Positions 22,922 through 47,330 are shown, counted from the first letter of the stretch. The stretch: DNA of 64,000 bases from Cliona cf. orientalis (GCA_963930775.1 OZ005705.1:5270001-5334000); one strand, 5' to 3'. Numbers and translations: made by a program. The notes: generated by a model from the letters alone, not told the origin.

Positions 22922-23154
22922 CAACTCATGACAGCACTTATTAACCAGACTTTACGGTACTTGATGTGCATGCATACCAAATATAAATCTTAGATATACT
23001 TAATATTTTAACCTAACCATGTCACCTTAGCATCTGATTCTAATTCCCAGGAGAGAGGCACTAATATTATGGAAGCAAAGGTTGGGTTCCTGTGCTACCT
23101 ATATGAAACTATTGAGAGTATTTGAACGTGCTGGTTATAAACAGTATGCTGACA

Positions 23155-23554
23155 ATGTCAGAAAGATCTCAAGATTATGGTACAGAGATGGATGATTCCA
23201 GCAGTGATAAAGATCCTTTCCCACCCCAACCGCAAACATTCCTTTGCCCATCATCCCCAGTTGATGTGCAACCATCTTCATATAATGAAACATATCTACT
23301 CATAAATGATTCATCAGCAATAAAAGCTGATCCTGAAGGTGACAGGATATTACTATGAATTTATGGACTTTAATTTGTTATTTTACATGCTAGATTGCGT
23401 TTATGATTTTGAGAAAATGGCTCCTTATGATGCAACTTTTGTACCCAACTTGTCTTCTAAAACGGAAGAGTCTTCTAAAACGGAAGAGTCTTCTAAAATG
23501 GAAGTGTCTTCTAAAACGGAAGAGTCCTCTAAAACGGAAGAGCCCATGGCAAAG
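23155..23554 (+). CDS. Possible 5' exons of the Tec-like kinase gene
   Basis: Two candidate exons, 23155-23338 and 23394-23554, are separated by a 55-bp GT...AG intron and joined in phase. They would give about 115 residues: an acidic, proline-containing start (MSERSQDYGTEMDDSSSDKD, PFPPQPQ), then YDFEKMAPYDATF, then five SSKTEE-like hexapeptides. The exon ends in phase 0 before GTATGT, which fits the phase-0 start of the SH3 exon at 32932. Against this, the intron would be 9.4 kb and hold a whole LTR element. There is no PH or Btk zinc motif, which many Tec kinases have. It may instead be an unrelated small gene or chance. Confidence 0.4.
23453..23542 (+). repeat. Five 18-bp tandem repeats
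   Basis: Unit TCTTCTAAAACGGAAGAG repeated five times in frame, encoding SSKTEE, SSKTEE, SSKMEV, SSKTEE, SSKTEE. Only the third unit has amino-acid changes. Confidence 0.9.
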
Positions 23555-23757
23555 GTATGTGATAGGTAGGGACAGTCAGAGATAGGTTATTGTTTGCATC
23601 AGCTAGCTAGCTACATGTAGGTATGCACTCTTAATATGCACCATTAATCGGTACCAGGAGTACATTACTAGGAGTATGCAACACACACAGTAAGTAGTAC
23701 AAATATCTCTTTCCAGATTTGACATCACAGCCACCCTTGTACATTGGCCTGAATATC

Positions 23758-23850
23758 ATTAACGCTCGGTGCGCATGCGCACGAGGGTTACGGTAGTCTG
23801 TTTGTTTGTCTGTTTGTTAGTTTGTTACCAGTCTACTGCCTGCGTAAGAC
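23758..23850 (+). repeat. GCGCATGCGC-capped repeat with GTTT run
   Basis: ACGCTCGGTGCGCATGCGC followed by ACGAGGGTTACGGTAGTC and a TGTT-rich run. The same arrangement occurs at 47395-47480 (CCCTCGGCGCATGCGCGAGG, then GGTACGGTAGTC and a TG run), so this is a dispersed repeat. Confidence 0.6.
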
Positions 23851-25339
23851 ATTTATGCAACAAAATGAACATACCAGTCAATTTTACGCCAAATTCCAAA
23901 GGTTTTCAACTAAGGGATTTTGCTAAAAAGCTTTCTTTCACGAGTTATAGCTTATTCTTCATTTTTTTGCATAGCGAAGTCAGCCATTTTTCATTCCCAG
24001 TACCGTAAACTTGGGTTAAATCCCCTCCGTATACTACTTGTGGTAATGTCTATAACCATATATGGCTACAAGATACAGTTCATAGGCCAGGCTATATAGG
24101 GCAAACTCAATAATTGCGCAATCTGTAGTTGCCACGTGGCAGTGCCAGTGTGTAATAAATGCTCACCATTCATCCTGATCACATGTACGTACACCTGGGT
24201 TCTAGACTAGATCATAGCTTATGGTCTCATCATAGAATTGAGTGAGTTGCATACATATTAGTCACCATCCTGTCGTAGCTTTATAATAGTGCATGAGGCC
24301 AAGCTCAGTTGTACGTGTATCTTTAGATGACAGTAGCTATCCAGTGCAATCTAAGTACCTGGCCAGTATTGCTGTTTTAAATTATCAGTGTGTCTGCTGA
24401 TCGGTATTTCAGAGCCACACACTGCATCAGCACAATTATTATTGTAGCACGACAAGAATAGCCAAAATATCGTCTTCATCACAAAACTACTGGTATATTT
24501 ACTACCAATCCTGACTTGTAATCTTAGTGCCATATCAAGGGTGCCCGCACTATATACGCACAGTACGCACGTACGTACCATTATCACCACAGTAACCATC
24601 AATCATACAGCCTATCTCTCCGAAATAGTGTAATTTTTCAGACCTTTGCTGGGCTTTAGGCCACATTATGATCACAAATAAGCAGAATGATAATCTCACC
24701 AGCTCGATCTACGAAGTGTGAGGTCAATGATGGGCGTGGTCAATGTATTGAACGAAATTTCCGTGCGCGCTTCGCGCGCAATTAACATTATGCTTACCTA
24801 TTCAGAAAATTCTGCGGGCGCCCTTGCGTATCTACCATCAACATGACTGTTAAATGCTGCATTTGCACTGAGCGTTCTGCACTTTAGTGCTCTAGTTAAA
24901 AGTTGCAATCACTGAGTTACATTCTGTATAGCTGCAGCTGCTGCTAGTTACTATCAAAATACTGATAGGACAGTGCAAACACAACATTCATGGCTTCATG
25001 GGTTTAGTCTCCGGATTGTGTGTTAATGATATGAGTCTATGATGCATGTCGAATCTGGAAAGAGATGTTTGTACTACTACTGTGTGCATTGCATACTCCT
25101 TGTAGTGTACTCCTGTCGGTACTCTCTGAATTGAACTGCAGCCAAGTATATTGTCCTCGTTTGGTGCAAAATCGTATGGGCATGGTTTGAAGAAAATTAA
25201 TGTGCATGTTGATAGGTGCCAACTGTCCCAGAATGTCCGGGACAGTCCCGAAGTTTGAGGCCTTGTCCCATGTCCCACACAGAACCTGCTTCTTTGCTTA
25301 AATATCCCAGAAACTCTGCCTGACCGAGCTGATGACAAT
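23851..25339. other. No gene seen
   Basis: Scattered short frames without domains. A GC palindrome GCGCGCTTCGCGCGC lies at about 24765 and recurs inside several MITEs of this window. Confidence 0.4.
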
Positions 25340-25738
25340 TATCGTATTTATTCGAATGGAAGTCGCATCCCAATTAGTAGCCAGACATGGAGCTCTGTGA
25401 AAGAAATAGTAGCTGCCCTCGAATAGTAGCCACACGTAGCGCGAACACAATTAAGTGGGCATGGCCACGATTGCAAGCCATGAATGATTGTTAGTTTAAG
25501 GCAAAATATGGCAGAAAACGTCCTTGGCTTGATTCTGCTGCTTATTTATCGATCATCTATCTCAAATATTCGAAAATTGGTCATGAAAAACGAGTCTATC
25601 GTGTCAATATCACCAAGAGGAGTCGCTCCAAAATTAGTAAAACTCACACTTGAATAAGAGCTACCCTCGATTAGTAGCCGCACTCCAGCAAGGTTGAAAT
25701 TAATAGTAGCTACGGCTAGTATTCGAATAAATACGGTA
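25340..25738. mobile_element. TA-flanked MITE with TACCGTATTTATTCGAATA ends
   Basis: Left end TATCGTATTTATTCGAAT, right end TATTCGAATAAATACGGTA. Next to each end is a subterminal copy of an ATTAGTAGCC-type motif. About 400 bp, non-coding, Tc1/mariner-like by its TA ends. Confidence 0.7.
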
Positions 25739-25739
25739 T

Positions 25740-26794
25740 ACTATGTGTAGCTTACCAACAATTTGCACTAGTAAACGGCTGAGCAACTTTCAAAACTACT
25801 AGTAAATTGCTATAAAATCTCTCTATACTGGATTGATTTTTGACTTGTGCCGAACAGCTGGCTTGGGGGTGGAGTCAGCCATTAATGAATGATTAGTGGC
25901 ACTAATTAGTCCTAGTAGGTGTGGTATGGGCATTAAATGGGTGTGTTTGGGACTGTGGTCATTAGGTCCCTGATGTCCACCAAAAAAATGTTGGCACCTA
26001 TATGTGGGATAGTTGTAAATCAAGAAACCAGGAAACTAGAAGCGAAACAAAAACGAAACGGAACTTTGTATTAAATGTTTGTGATCTTTAAGTATAGTAT
26101 TCTACAATCAGTGGACTGGACTAGCTACTGGAATTTCATTTCTGAGACACTCCATAACGTTACATAAAGTACCATACACCATAGTAGGCATGGTTGATAG
26201 GCAGGGCTGGTAAAACTAAGATCGTTTGAGTGTTAAAGTTTCTACAAATGGCACAATTTCCCATATACATATTCTCAGATGCTATCTACATGAAACAAAT
26301 GAATATTCTTTGCGGACAACTGTACTTAACTGTTCGGTAAAACTTGCCGACGTTTCGACTAGATGCTCTAGTCATCCTCAGGGCAGAAGTGAAGCGAGGT
26401 GCGAAAAGCTGGTGCTCTTGTAGGCGTGGCTATTCTCTCAGCCTTCACCCAACACCATCCCCCCGTTGGTTACCTCCCCACCCGTCAGGTCGCTTGGGGG
26501 GAGGAGGAGAGGGATGGGGAGGGGGAGGAAGGCGTGCCCACAGAGGACCCCTCCCACCAACTCCGATGGATGAACTCGCTCCTTCCTCTTCAAACCAGCT
26601 GAAGCCTCCTTCCTCTAGAAAAAGCTATTTTCAGAATACCGCGGACCTCGACCCAATCCACCCTATAGCTACGAACATTACGACCCCCAAGGGGAGCCAC
26701 CTGTGGGCCACCGGTCTGGCCGAAACCTCTCCCCTGATCCCACCCCTCCCCTGTACTCGGAAGTAGACAATACATTGTATGTGTACTATACATG
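25740..26794. other. No gene seen; one hairpin-bearing motif at 26347-26385
   Basis: The GC-rich open frame at 26344-26766 has proline/glycine low complexity and no domain. GACTAGATGCTCTAGTC at 26357-26373 forms a short hairpin beside GACGTTTC, a motif seen in many animal repeats. Confidence 0.4.
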
Positions 26795-27082
26795 TGTAAC
26801 GTGCAGCAGCGATAGCTCGCGCTTAGAGTTCTTTGGCAACAATATAGTTCTGAATACTGGAAAATGATTCCACAGAATACTGCGGTAGGGCTTAGATAAC
26901 TGTACCCTTATATAGGAAAGTTAGGGTGGATCACATAAGGTGAATCAGACATACAAAAATTAGGGATGGTGACATGAAACAATACAAAGTGATAATTGTT
27001 ATGACTCAAGTCAATAGTAGTTCAGTGCGAGTCGGGACCAACTATTCCAGGGCTAGGGCCGTCACATCTGGTTGTCGTTACA
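26795..27082 (-). repeat. 3' LTR of the second Gypsy element
   Basis: 288 bp, TGTAACG...CGTTACA. It contains a TATA-like CTATATAAGG on the element's coding strand near 26908-26916. Differs from 31915-32202 at roughly two positions. The pol C-terminal frame reads into it. Confidence 0.9.
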
Positions 27083-30000
27083 CCACTCCCCTCCCTTGAA
27101 ACGGCACGTCCTCGTGCCGATATTGCATGAGTCACGTACTCCCCGTGTCGATCCGGAGGTCTCCTGTTGCGTGTTGAACGTCTGAGTTGGGGCTGTTGTG
27201 GAGGAGTCGGAGGGTTTGCATCAGACGCCGGTGGCGAATCTTCAGCTGAAGATGCTGGCTGCACATTTGATTCCTCGCTGGACAGCAATGAAGAATAGTG
27301 CGATAGTGGTGGAGTCGGCTGCTCTTTCTCACTACGGCCCTTGTAGTGTTTTAGCCAATCTGAGTGAACCACCAGCCGTTTTCTTTTGTTGTTTGCACTC
27401 CGGATTCTGTAGACGACATCACTCAAAACTTTGATAATTTCGTACGGCCCTTGCCATGGTCAGTGTAGCTTGCGTGACTTGCCCCTTCGAACTGCTGGTG
27501 AATGAAGCCAGACTTGGTCCCCAACAGTGTAAGGGCTGACCTGTGTTCGTCTATCATACAGCAGCTTTTGTCTTTTCTGCTCCACATCAGTGTTGTTTCG
27601 GACCAATTTGTAGGCATCTGCGAGTCGGTCTCGTAGCTTTAGTGCAAATTCGCTTGGAGACTCAAAAGTTTCGTCAGGTGGGGAACCGTACACAACATCA
27701 ACCGGTAGCCTCGCTTCACGTCCAAACATTAAGCTGAAGGGGGTGGCTTTTGTTGTTTCGTGGATGCTAGTACGATAAGCAAGCATAGCGGTTGGTAGCT
27801 GAAGGTCCCACCCGTCTTCCTTCTCTGTAGCAATAATGCTGAGCATGTTAAGCAGAGTACGGTTAAACCGCTCAACAAGGCCATCTGATTGAGGATGGTA
27901 GGGGGTCGTACGAGTCTTTTCTACACCCAACAGTCTGCATACTTCCTTGAGCAACATGGAATCGAAATTTTTCCCCTGATCGGTGTGCAAGGAGTCGGGT
28001 GCACCGAAACGAGAGACAAATTCATTCACAAAAATCCTAGCCACAGTAACAGCCTCCATATTTTGCATTGCATAGGCTTCCGTCCACTTGGTGAAGTAGT
28101 CCCCAAGCACAAGTATATACTTGTTGCCACGAGACGTTTCTGGGAGTGGGCCCAGGATATCCATGGCGACTCGCTCAAGTGGATTTCCCACCCTTTCTAT
28201 CTGCATTGGGGCTCGCAAAGCTTTCGAGGGTTACTTCCTAGCTCCACACTTCTCACACTTTCGACACCAATCTTCCACATCTCGCCGTTGCCCAACCCAG
28301 TAGAATCGCCATTTTACTTTCTGCAATACCTTGGTGATTCCGAGGTGGCCTGCTGTAGGACTATCATGGAATTGTTGGAGAACATCAGGGACTTGCTTTT
28401 TAGGAAGGACTAGTTGCAGATGTGAATCCTTTCCTCCTCCTCTTGCATCTTCCCACTTTCGATAGAGAATTCCATCCAGAAGGACCAGTTGCTGACGTTG
28501 TGCCCACAGATTTTGCAGTGTACGGCTGACCTGGCGAGGGTAGGAAAGGGGCATTGTATTACTTATCCAGCCAATCATTGTGCCAAGGTCCGTGTCAGCA
28601 TTCTGTAGTTGTCGTATGTCTGCTGGTGTCCACTGGGGGAACAAACTATCTTGCTGGGCTGAAAAGCTGCCTTGGCTGCACTGATTCACTGTAATAGTCG
28701 AACTGTCATCCTCGGGCTGTGAGCACAGGTGCCGTGACAGAGCATCTGCGTTTCCATGCTTCCGGCCTGGTCTGTGTTCCACATCAAAGTTGAACTCAGC
28801 CAGTTGTTCAAGCCATCTAGCTACCTGGCCTTCTGGCTCACGAAAGCTTCTTAGCCACTGCAAAGCACTGTGATCTGTGCGAACAATAAACTTTCGGCCA
28901 TACAGGTATGGGCGGAAGTGTCTAACAGCCCACACAAGTGATAGCATTTCTCTTCGAGTTGCAGAGTATTTCCTTTCTGCTTTAGACAGTGTACGACTGG
29001 CATACGCCACTACTTTCTCAGAATCTGACAGCTGGGACAACACTGCTCCCAGGCCATTGTTGCTGGCATCACAATCTACAACAAAAGTGCAGTTAAAATC
29101 GGGGAATGCCAATATTGGAGGTGAAACGAGCTTCCTCTTTAGCAATTCAAATGCTTCCTGGCATTCATCTGTCCAGTTCCAGGGTTTTCCTTCTTCTGTC
29201 AGGCAGTATAGAGGGGCAGCAGTGCAAGCAAAATCCTTGACGAAACGACGGTAGTATGAAGTGATGCCCAGGAACTGTCTAAGTTCCTTGAGCTTTGTAG
29301 GTGTGGACCATGCATTGATAATTTTTGTCTTCCCGGGATCTGTCTCGACTCCATTACTAGACACGATGTGCCCTAGATAGTGCACACTTTTCTGCAACAA
29401 ATGACATTTTCCGGGCTTCAGCTTCAGGCCCGCTTCACGCAACCGATCAAACACTTCTTTCAACCTTTGGAGGTGTTCTTCAATGGTATGGCTAAAGATG
29501 ATAATGTCATCCAGATAGACTAAACAGGTTTCCCACTGAAGTCCGCGCAGCACTAGCTCCATAAGCCGTTGAAAGGTGCTTGGGGCATTGCAAAGGCCAA
29601 ACGGCATTACTCTAAACTGGTACAGGCCGAATGGAGTTGAGAAAGCCGTTTTTTCCTTGTCAGAGGGATCCACTTCAACCTGCCAGTAACCGCTGGCTAG
29701 ATCCTAAGTCGAGAACCACTGGGCTCCGCTGAGGGCATCCAAAGTATCGTCGATTCGGGGAAGTGGATGTGCATCCTTTTGGGTCACTCCATTGAGCTTG
29801 CGGAAATCGACACAAAAACGAGTACTTCCATCCTTCTTTCGCACTATAACGATTGGCAAGGCCCAAAGGCCATGTGCTGGCTCTATTACATGCTGCTCCA
29901 GCATTTTATCCAAAAGCTTGCGTACTTCCTCGCGACGACTCCCTGGCAAACGTCGGGGTGGTTGCTTGATCGGTGCTGCTTGTTGTGTATCAATCTTGTG

Positions 30001-30905
30001 CTGCACTTTGTTTGTTCTCCCAACTTCACCATTGATCGAAATTATGTCTTAGTATTTATGTAGCAATGCGGTTAGCTGAGCTTTCTCCAGTGGGACCAGT
30101 GTGCTCTCAGCTTTCTCCTCCAAACTCTTGATGGCGGCTTCAATTTCCATCGAGGACTGCCGATTAGGAGTGTCCAGAGTACACACAACCGCAGAGGCCT
30201 CCTCCAAGCTAGTAAATTTTCCTATCCGTTCACTCTTTCGGAGTGTGACTGCATCAGTCGAGGGGTTTAGAACCTGCACAATAGTTTTACTGTGGTTAAC
30301 ACAAGATATCGAGTGAGCAACTAGTATACCACGGCGGTCCACAAAATTATATTCTGGTTCTACAACCCCTACATAACTCACATCGTCCCTGCCTCCTAGG
30401 AGTTGGACAGGAAGAAGAGCTTGGTGTTGTGCTGGAATGGTGGTCGTCTCCGAGATGCACAGATGACATACCAATGGAGCTGGGCTATCCATAGGTTTTA
30501 GTGGTGTAGACATCCCTCCTGCAAAGAGTGTCTCCTGCTGAAATTCCACTACACATCCATGCCGTTGTAGAAAATCAGCTCCTAACAGGCACCTTTGTGT
30601 TAGGCCAGTGGCCACCAGGACTCCATGGTATGCCTTCACCCCTCCCACATGTATGGAGACGTCTGCCTTCCCCAACAAATTCAAATTCTGTCCATTTGCT
30701 GCCATCACTGGGTAGGGTGGCTCTTCCAAGTCACAGTCTCATCCCCTAGTTGCTTCTCTCCAGAGGTCATCTCTTATGAGCGTTGCAGCTGATCCTGTAT
30801 CCACAAGCATAGAAGTTGACTCTCCCTCTACACTCCCTTGCACCATGGTAGCCATTCCCATAGCAACACTGCTCACGATTGCTCCATCTTGGCTCATTGT
30901 AGAGG
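27083..30905 (-). pseudogene. Pol region of the second Gypsy element
   Basis: From 30905 downward: a short leader, then a protease with LVDTGSAATL, stopped by TGA at 30739-30741. The frame reopens through the protease flap and the LLGADFLQRHG strand. RT follows (SRREEVRKLLDKMLEQHVIE, FCVDFRKLN) to a TAG at 29701-29703. It then continues with FGLYQFRVMPFGLCNAPSTF, YLDD, and RNase H (VVDCDASNNGLGAVLSQLSD). The integrase zinc finger ends at a frameshift near 28225. The core (MDILGPLPETSRGNKYILVL, HTDQGKNFDS, YHPQSDGLVERFN) and a C-terminal part follow, with a TGA near 27457. Classical PR-RT-RH-IN order. Several independent lesions make it inactive. Confidence 0.85.
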
Positions 30906-30908
30906 TCT

Positions 30909-31868
30909 TTATTGAGACGGCCGGCGGTTGACCTCTCCCACCGGCCCATGGTAGTTTAAAGGTTGCTGTCCTTGGGAATCGGATGGTTGCTGAGGGGGTT
31001 CAGGGCAGTTGCGTCGTAGGTGCCCTGGCATCCCACAGTTCCAGCACTTTCCTCGCCACCCAGAAGTACGTCGTCCAGGTGGACGGGAAGACACTTTCTG
31101 TTGCTCACTACGCAGAGCTGCCAGCTCTTCAGTTAGCTTCCTAACTTGGGCAGCAAGCTCCTGGACACTAGTATCTCTTGGTCCAACAGGTGGTCGTCTG
31201 GGTTGGGTAGCATTGGCTTGGAGGACATCTTCGGAGCTTGTGTCATCAATAGCAATGCTGCATAGCTCTGCCTGCTGTCTGCTTCGCTGAAGCCTTTTCT
31301 GTGATTCCTCTACTATTTCCAGTTTCCTGGCCAATTCTAGCGCAGCGTCAAGGGTTGCAGGCATCTCTCGCATGAGCTGCAATTGGATAGATGATGACCT
31401 CACCCCTCGAATGAACTGGTTTCGAACTAAGTCGTTGCGTTGGTCATCTGGCCAGCGGGGGTACGCTTTAGCAACCAGTACCCTCAGCTCTCCTGCGAAT
31501 TCTGCCAATTTCTCACTCTGCTTCTGCGTGCGATTTTGTAGAAGAAACTGCCACTCTAGCTCACTGCCATCGGGGGCAAAACGTTGTAGTAAGCAGGCTT
31601 TCACAGCGTCGTAATCCTCTGATCCCACTAGGCCCTGCTGATTCACCACTCGAAATGGTTCATCTTCCAGAAGAGGTAGCAGCTCTTTCACTCTCTGTGC
31701 AGCCGAAATGTTTGCTTCTCGGATGTATAATTCGAACCTCAGTAGCCACAACTGTAGATCAGCTGAAGCAGAGAATTTCGATGGAGGTCGAACACTCATT
31801 CGCACAGGGGCTGTGGGGGCGGTGGATGCTGCTGCAGTGGGTGGTTGAGGCTCTTGATCGTCAGACAT
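30909..31868 (-). CDS. Gag protein of the second Gypsy element
   Basis: Intact frame of 319 codons from MSDDQEPQPP to a TAA. It has a proline/alanine-rich start, then a capsid-like helical domain (FSASADLQLWLLRFELYIRE, ALELARKLEIV). A coiled stretch (VQELAAQVRKLTEELAALRS) and one CCHC zinc knuckle (CWNCGMPGHLRRNC) near the C-terminus complete it. Gag packages the element RNA. It is separated from the pol frame by a stop, so pol would need its own start or readthrough. Confidence 0.85.
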   Translation of the reverse strand: MSDDQEPQPPTAAASTAPTAPVRMSVRPPSKFSASADLQLWLLRFELYIREANISAAQRVKELLPLLEDEPFRVVNQQGLVGSEDYDAVKACLLQRFAPDGSELEWQFLLQNRTQKQSEKLAEFAGELRVLVAKAYPRWPDDQRNDLVRNQFIRGVRSSSIQLQLMREMPATLDAALELARKLEIVEESQKRLQRSRQQAELCSIAIDDTSSEDVLQANATQPRRPPVGPRDTSVQELAAQVRKLTEELAALRSEQQKVSSRPPGRRTSGWRGKCWNCGMPGHLRRNCPEPPQQPSDSQGQQPLNYHGPVGEVNRRPSQ

Positions 31869-31895
31869 GTTGCTAAATCACCAATTGGCGAGTGG

Positions 31896-31914
31896 ATCCC
31901 ACTCCTGACACCAG
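31896..31914 (-). other. Primer-binding site matching tRNA-Leu
   Basis: Minus-strand CTGGTGTCAGGAGTGGGAT directly after the 5' LTR. TGGTGTCAGNAGTGGGAT is the well-known tRNA-Leu complement used by many Gypsy elements. Confidence 0.75.
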
Positions 31915-32202
31915 TGTAACGTGCAGCAGCGATAGCTCGCGCTTAGAGTTCTTTGGCAACAATATAGTTCTGAATACTGGAAAATGATTCCACAGAATAC
32001 TGCGGTAGGGCTTAGATAACTGTACCCTTATATAGGAAAGTTAGGGTGGATCACATAAGGTGAATCAGACATACACAAATTAGGGACGGTGACATGAAAC
32101 AATACAAAGTGATAATTGTTATGACTCAAGTCAATAGTAGTTCAGTGCGAGTCGGGACCAACTATTCCAGGGCTAGGGCCGTCACATCTGGTTGTCGTTA
32201 CA
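31915..32202 (-). repeat. 5' LTR of the second Gypsy element
   Basis: 288 bp with TGTAACG/CGTTACA ends. Nearly identical to 26795-27082. Confidence 0.9.
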
Positions 32203-32931
32203 CATGCATTACTACTCTGTGTACCAAAACGGTTTGGATACCACTCAACGTAGGTGCCTTTTCAGCTTACATTAATAGGGCCATAATGATGATAATGAGA
32301 CTAGGTCCCTCCACTTTGGACACCGGCCCTTTCACATGCTCATATTTTAGCTCTATGGAAAGTGCCTATTGAATAATGAAGCATCCAAGTACATCTGCAG
32401 TACATATATTGTTATACTATACCTAATACAAAACAGTGTGAGCCCATATGGACATGAGCTATTGCACATATTAAACTTTGTCCTTTACCAGTTCCAACTA
32501 CATGTATACTGCCCTGCAGTGTACTTATTTTGCCTTGATGGTTGAACTTGTGTAAGTTGCTTGTAGCTGTCGTGTGTGGTGGCTTTGCCCTGATAGTGTT
32601 TTCAGTGGGCATTCTTCTGATTGTCAGAATTGAATGAACCGTAGTGTGCGCATACTTTTGAATCGCTGTACATTCAGCCAATGTTTCTCTGTGTTCGTAT
32701 GTGTATGTAGCAGCCTTAGAATGTGTAGTTACTTTACACCATGCAAGCTAGCTATATATACAGCTATATGTGGCTGAGTAGTCTAACCGTACACACTGTA
32801 TAGCACATCGTCCTCTCTCATCTCTCTCTGTCTCTCTTCCTCTCTTCACTCTCTCTCCTTACCTCCCCCTCCTCGTGCACCCTCCCTCCCTCCCTCCCTC
32901 CCTCCCTCTCTCCCTCCCTCCCTCTCTCTAG
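32203..32931 (+). other. Intron sequence ending in a long pyrimidine tract
   Basis: No exon recognised up to 32931. From about 32812 the strand is almost pure C/T (TCTCTCTG, CTCCCTCC runs) and ends in the acceptor CTCTCTAG at 32931 for the SH3 exon. Confidence 0.6.
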
Positions 32932-45789
<12,858 letters not shown>

Positions 45790-46215
45790 CCTTAATTCAC
45801 TGTGATCACTCTCTTCTTTCTCTTTCTCTCTGAGAACTCGGAAGCTGATCACGTGGAATATTATGTGTATGTGTATTATTTGTATATTATTACAATATTA
45901 TGTGGTGTGTGTATGTAGGTATGTCCACTGTATGTTCATTGTGTGGTTCCTATATGCACTGTATAATAATGTAATTGATGTAAGATTGGATAATGTACCA
46001 GTAGGCAGTGATTGTATATTATGTAATTATTATACTACAATGTCATGCTCTATAATTATAATATTAAATTTTTGTATTTGTGCGTATGAGAGTTTTTGCT
46101 AATAGTCATAATAATAATTATTATTTAATATTGTTCTTTTTTGTAGTCACTTAGTTGACATAACGAAGTATATGCTGAATATTTTGGAAAGTGAAATATG
46201 TAACCATTTTAAGTG

Positions 46216-46221
46216 AATAAA
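46216..46221 (+). promoter_or_regulatory. Likely polyadenylation signal of the Tec-like kinase
   Basis: AATAAA 427 bp after the kinase stop codon and before the next gene, the first canonical signal seen downstream. Confidence 0.5.
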
Positions 46222-46291
46222 GTCTCGCGCTCTTACTTGTGTTATGAATGGTAAATCTTTTATACTGTAACAACATACACCCTATGCAAAC

Positions 46292-46478
46292 TACCGTAGG
46301 TCGGGTTTTAATTGCGAGTCTTTCTACGTTTTGCAATTAATAGATTGGCAAACATAAACTTGCACGTATACTACAGTACGGTACGGGGTCGTCCATCGCA
46401 ATTATTGGATTCGCAATTTTGCCTGACTTGACTAGAACGCAATTATTAAACTACGCAATTAAAACCCGTCCTACGGTA
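46292..46478. mobile_element. 187-bp TA-flanked MITE
   Basis: TACCGTAGGTCGGGTTTTAA and ...TTAAAACCCGTCCTACGGTA. Interior words TTGCAATTAATAG and CGCAATTATT alternate. A fragment occurs at 39129-39162. Confidence 0.8.
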
Positions 46479-46654
46479 TCAGATATTAATTCACCTCGAC
46501 CGTTTAACCATAATAATACATACAGACAGTAGAAAGGGGAAGGGGACTGGAAACGTCCATATATTATTATTATATAATACAAGGAGTCTAATTATAAGAT
46601 ATAATTATTATACTGGAGGGCACAGAAACTTTCAAGTGAAACTGCATTGGTCAT

Positions 46655-47059
46655 ATGATGACATTAGCCGCAGTCAGCACCGTAACAGTTTTACTGAGTG
46701 TTCTCATGACACTGAAGAATGCTCAAGCAAAGTGTAGCGGTGTCCCTGGGTATATTTACATTATGCAGGAGAGAACCACGGGGGCAGACGCAGGCACACT
46801 TTACAAGGTTGGAGGAATGGAAGCGAGCGGCACTGAAGTAGAAAGCGATTTACAAACTGGCAACTTTCGTCAGCTGATCATACGTGAATGGTACAGTGTT
46901 GATAACTATCATGACGCAGAGAGAGATGTACTTGCTGCAATAAAAGGCTACAGTGTTGACTTTGGTGGAGGGACTGAGTGGCATAGAGTGACAAACTATG
47001 ATAAATTTAAGGATGCCATTGAGAATGCTATTGCAAGCCATAAACCACTGATACTGTGA
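46655..47059 (+). CDS. Small secreted GIY-YIG-like protein
   Basis: Intronless frame of 134 residues. The first 25 (MMTLAAVSTVTVLLSVLMTL...AQA) look like a signal peptide with cleavage after AQA. The rest resembles the GIY-YIG nuclease fold of the T5orf172/MUG113 type: GYIYIMQE as the first strand, YKVGGME as the YIG strand, RQLIIREWYSV, a helix YHDAERDVLAAIKGY with the conserved AE, and EWHRV at the end. Members of this fold are usually DNA nucleases or nuclease-like proteins inside cells, so a secretory signal is unexpected. Whether it is catalytic is uncertain, as the family's Arg and Glu can only be guessed here. The first of two adjacent ATGs was taken as start. The gene stands alone between the kinase and a LINE. 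Confidence 0.65.
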   Translation: MMTLAAVSTVTVLLSVLMTLKNAQAKCSGVPGYIYIMQERTTGADAGTLYKVGGMEASGTEVESDLQTGNFRQLIIREWYSVDNYHDAERDVLAAIKGYSVDFGGGTEWHRVTNYDKFKDAIENAIASHKPLIL

Positions 47060-47223
47060 ATAATTCTCAGCCTTGGAATATTGTGAAGCAGTTGATAAAA
47101 ATACTCGGCTGGTGCTGTCATGGATAAGTGGATGGGTCTCATGATCTCCTTATGCAGATTCCATGCAAAATCAACAGAGACTGCACTTAAACATTATACT
47201 TTATACTACATACCCTGGCTAAG

Positions 47224-47330
47224 GAGAACAGCTAGTACCACATGTTACCAGAACCCTGTTTAGGTGCAGGGTATGTAGTTCAGTAGTACCACAACCTTGT
47301 TCAGGTGCAGGGTATGTAGTTCAATACTTC
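47224..47330 (+). repeat. Two tandem ~50-bp units
   Basis: GTTTAGGTGCAGGGTATGTA and GTTCAGGTGCAGGGTATGTA blocks repeat with the same neighbours (TAGTACCACA...CC). Probably non-coding. Confidence 0.6.

Larger units (their letters stand above)
26795..32202 (-). mobile_element. Second Gypsy-type LTR retrotransposon, inactivated
   Basis: 5.4-kb element on the minus strand with 288-bp LTRs at 26795-27082 and 31915-32202. They share TGTAACG/CGTTACA ends and differ at about two sites by eye. The flanks share CATG. The primer-binding site is the classic tRNA-Leu type: CTGGTGTCAGGAGTGGGAT next to the 5' LTR (minus strand, from 31914 down). A long purine tract AAGGGAGGGGAGTGG precedes the 3' LTR. Gag is intact; pol has stops and a frameshift. 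It lies within or just upstream of the Tec-kinase gene. The few LTR differences suggest a fairly recent but older insertion than 6471-11010. Confidence 0.92.

Noticed and set aside
23041-23155. Death-fold domain fragment of an NLR (RVFERAGYKQYADNVRKISR)
   Set aside because: Requires frameshifts, and the match is from memory only; not strong enough to annotate.
26347-26385. Possible hammerhead ribozyme (CTGAGGATGA, hairpin, CGAAACGTC on the minus strand)
   Set aside because: The core needs CUGAUGA next to the stem; here three extra bases interrupt it and no cleavage-site stem is visible. More likely a fragment of a common repeat.
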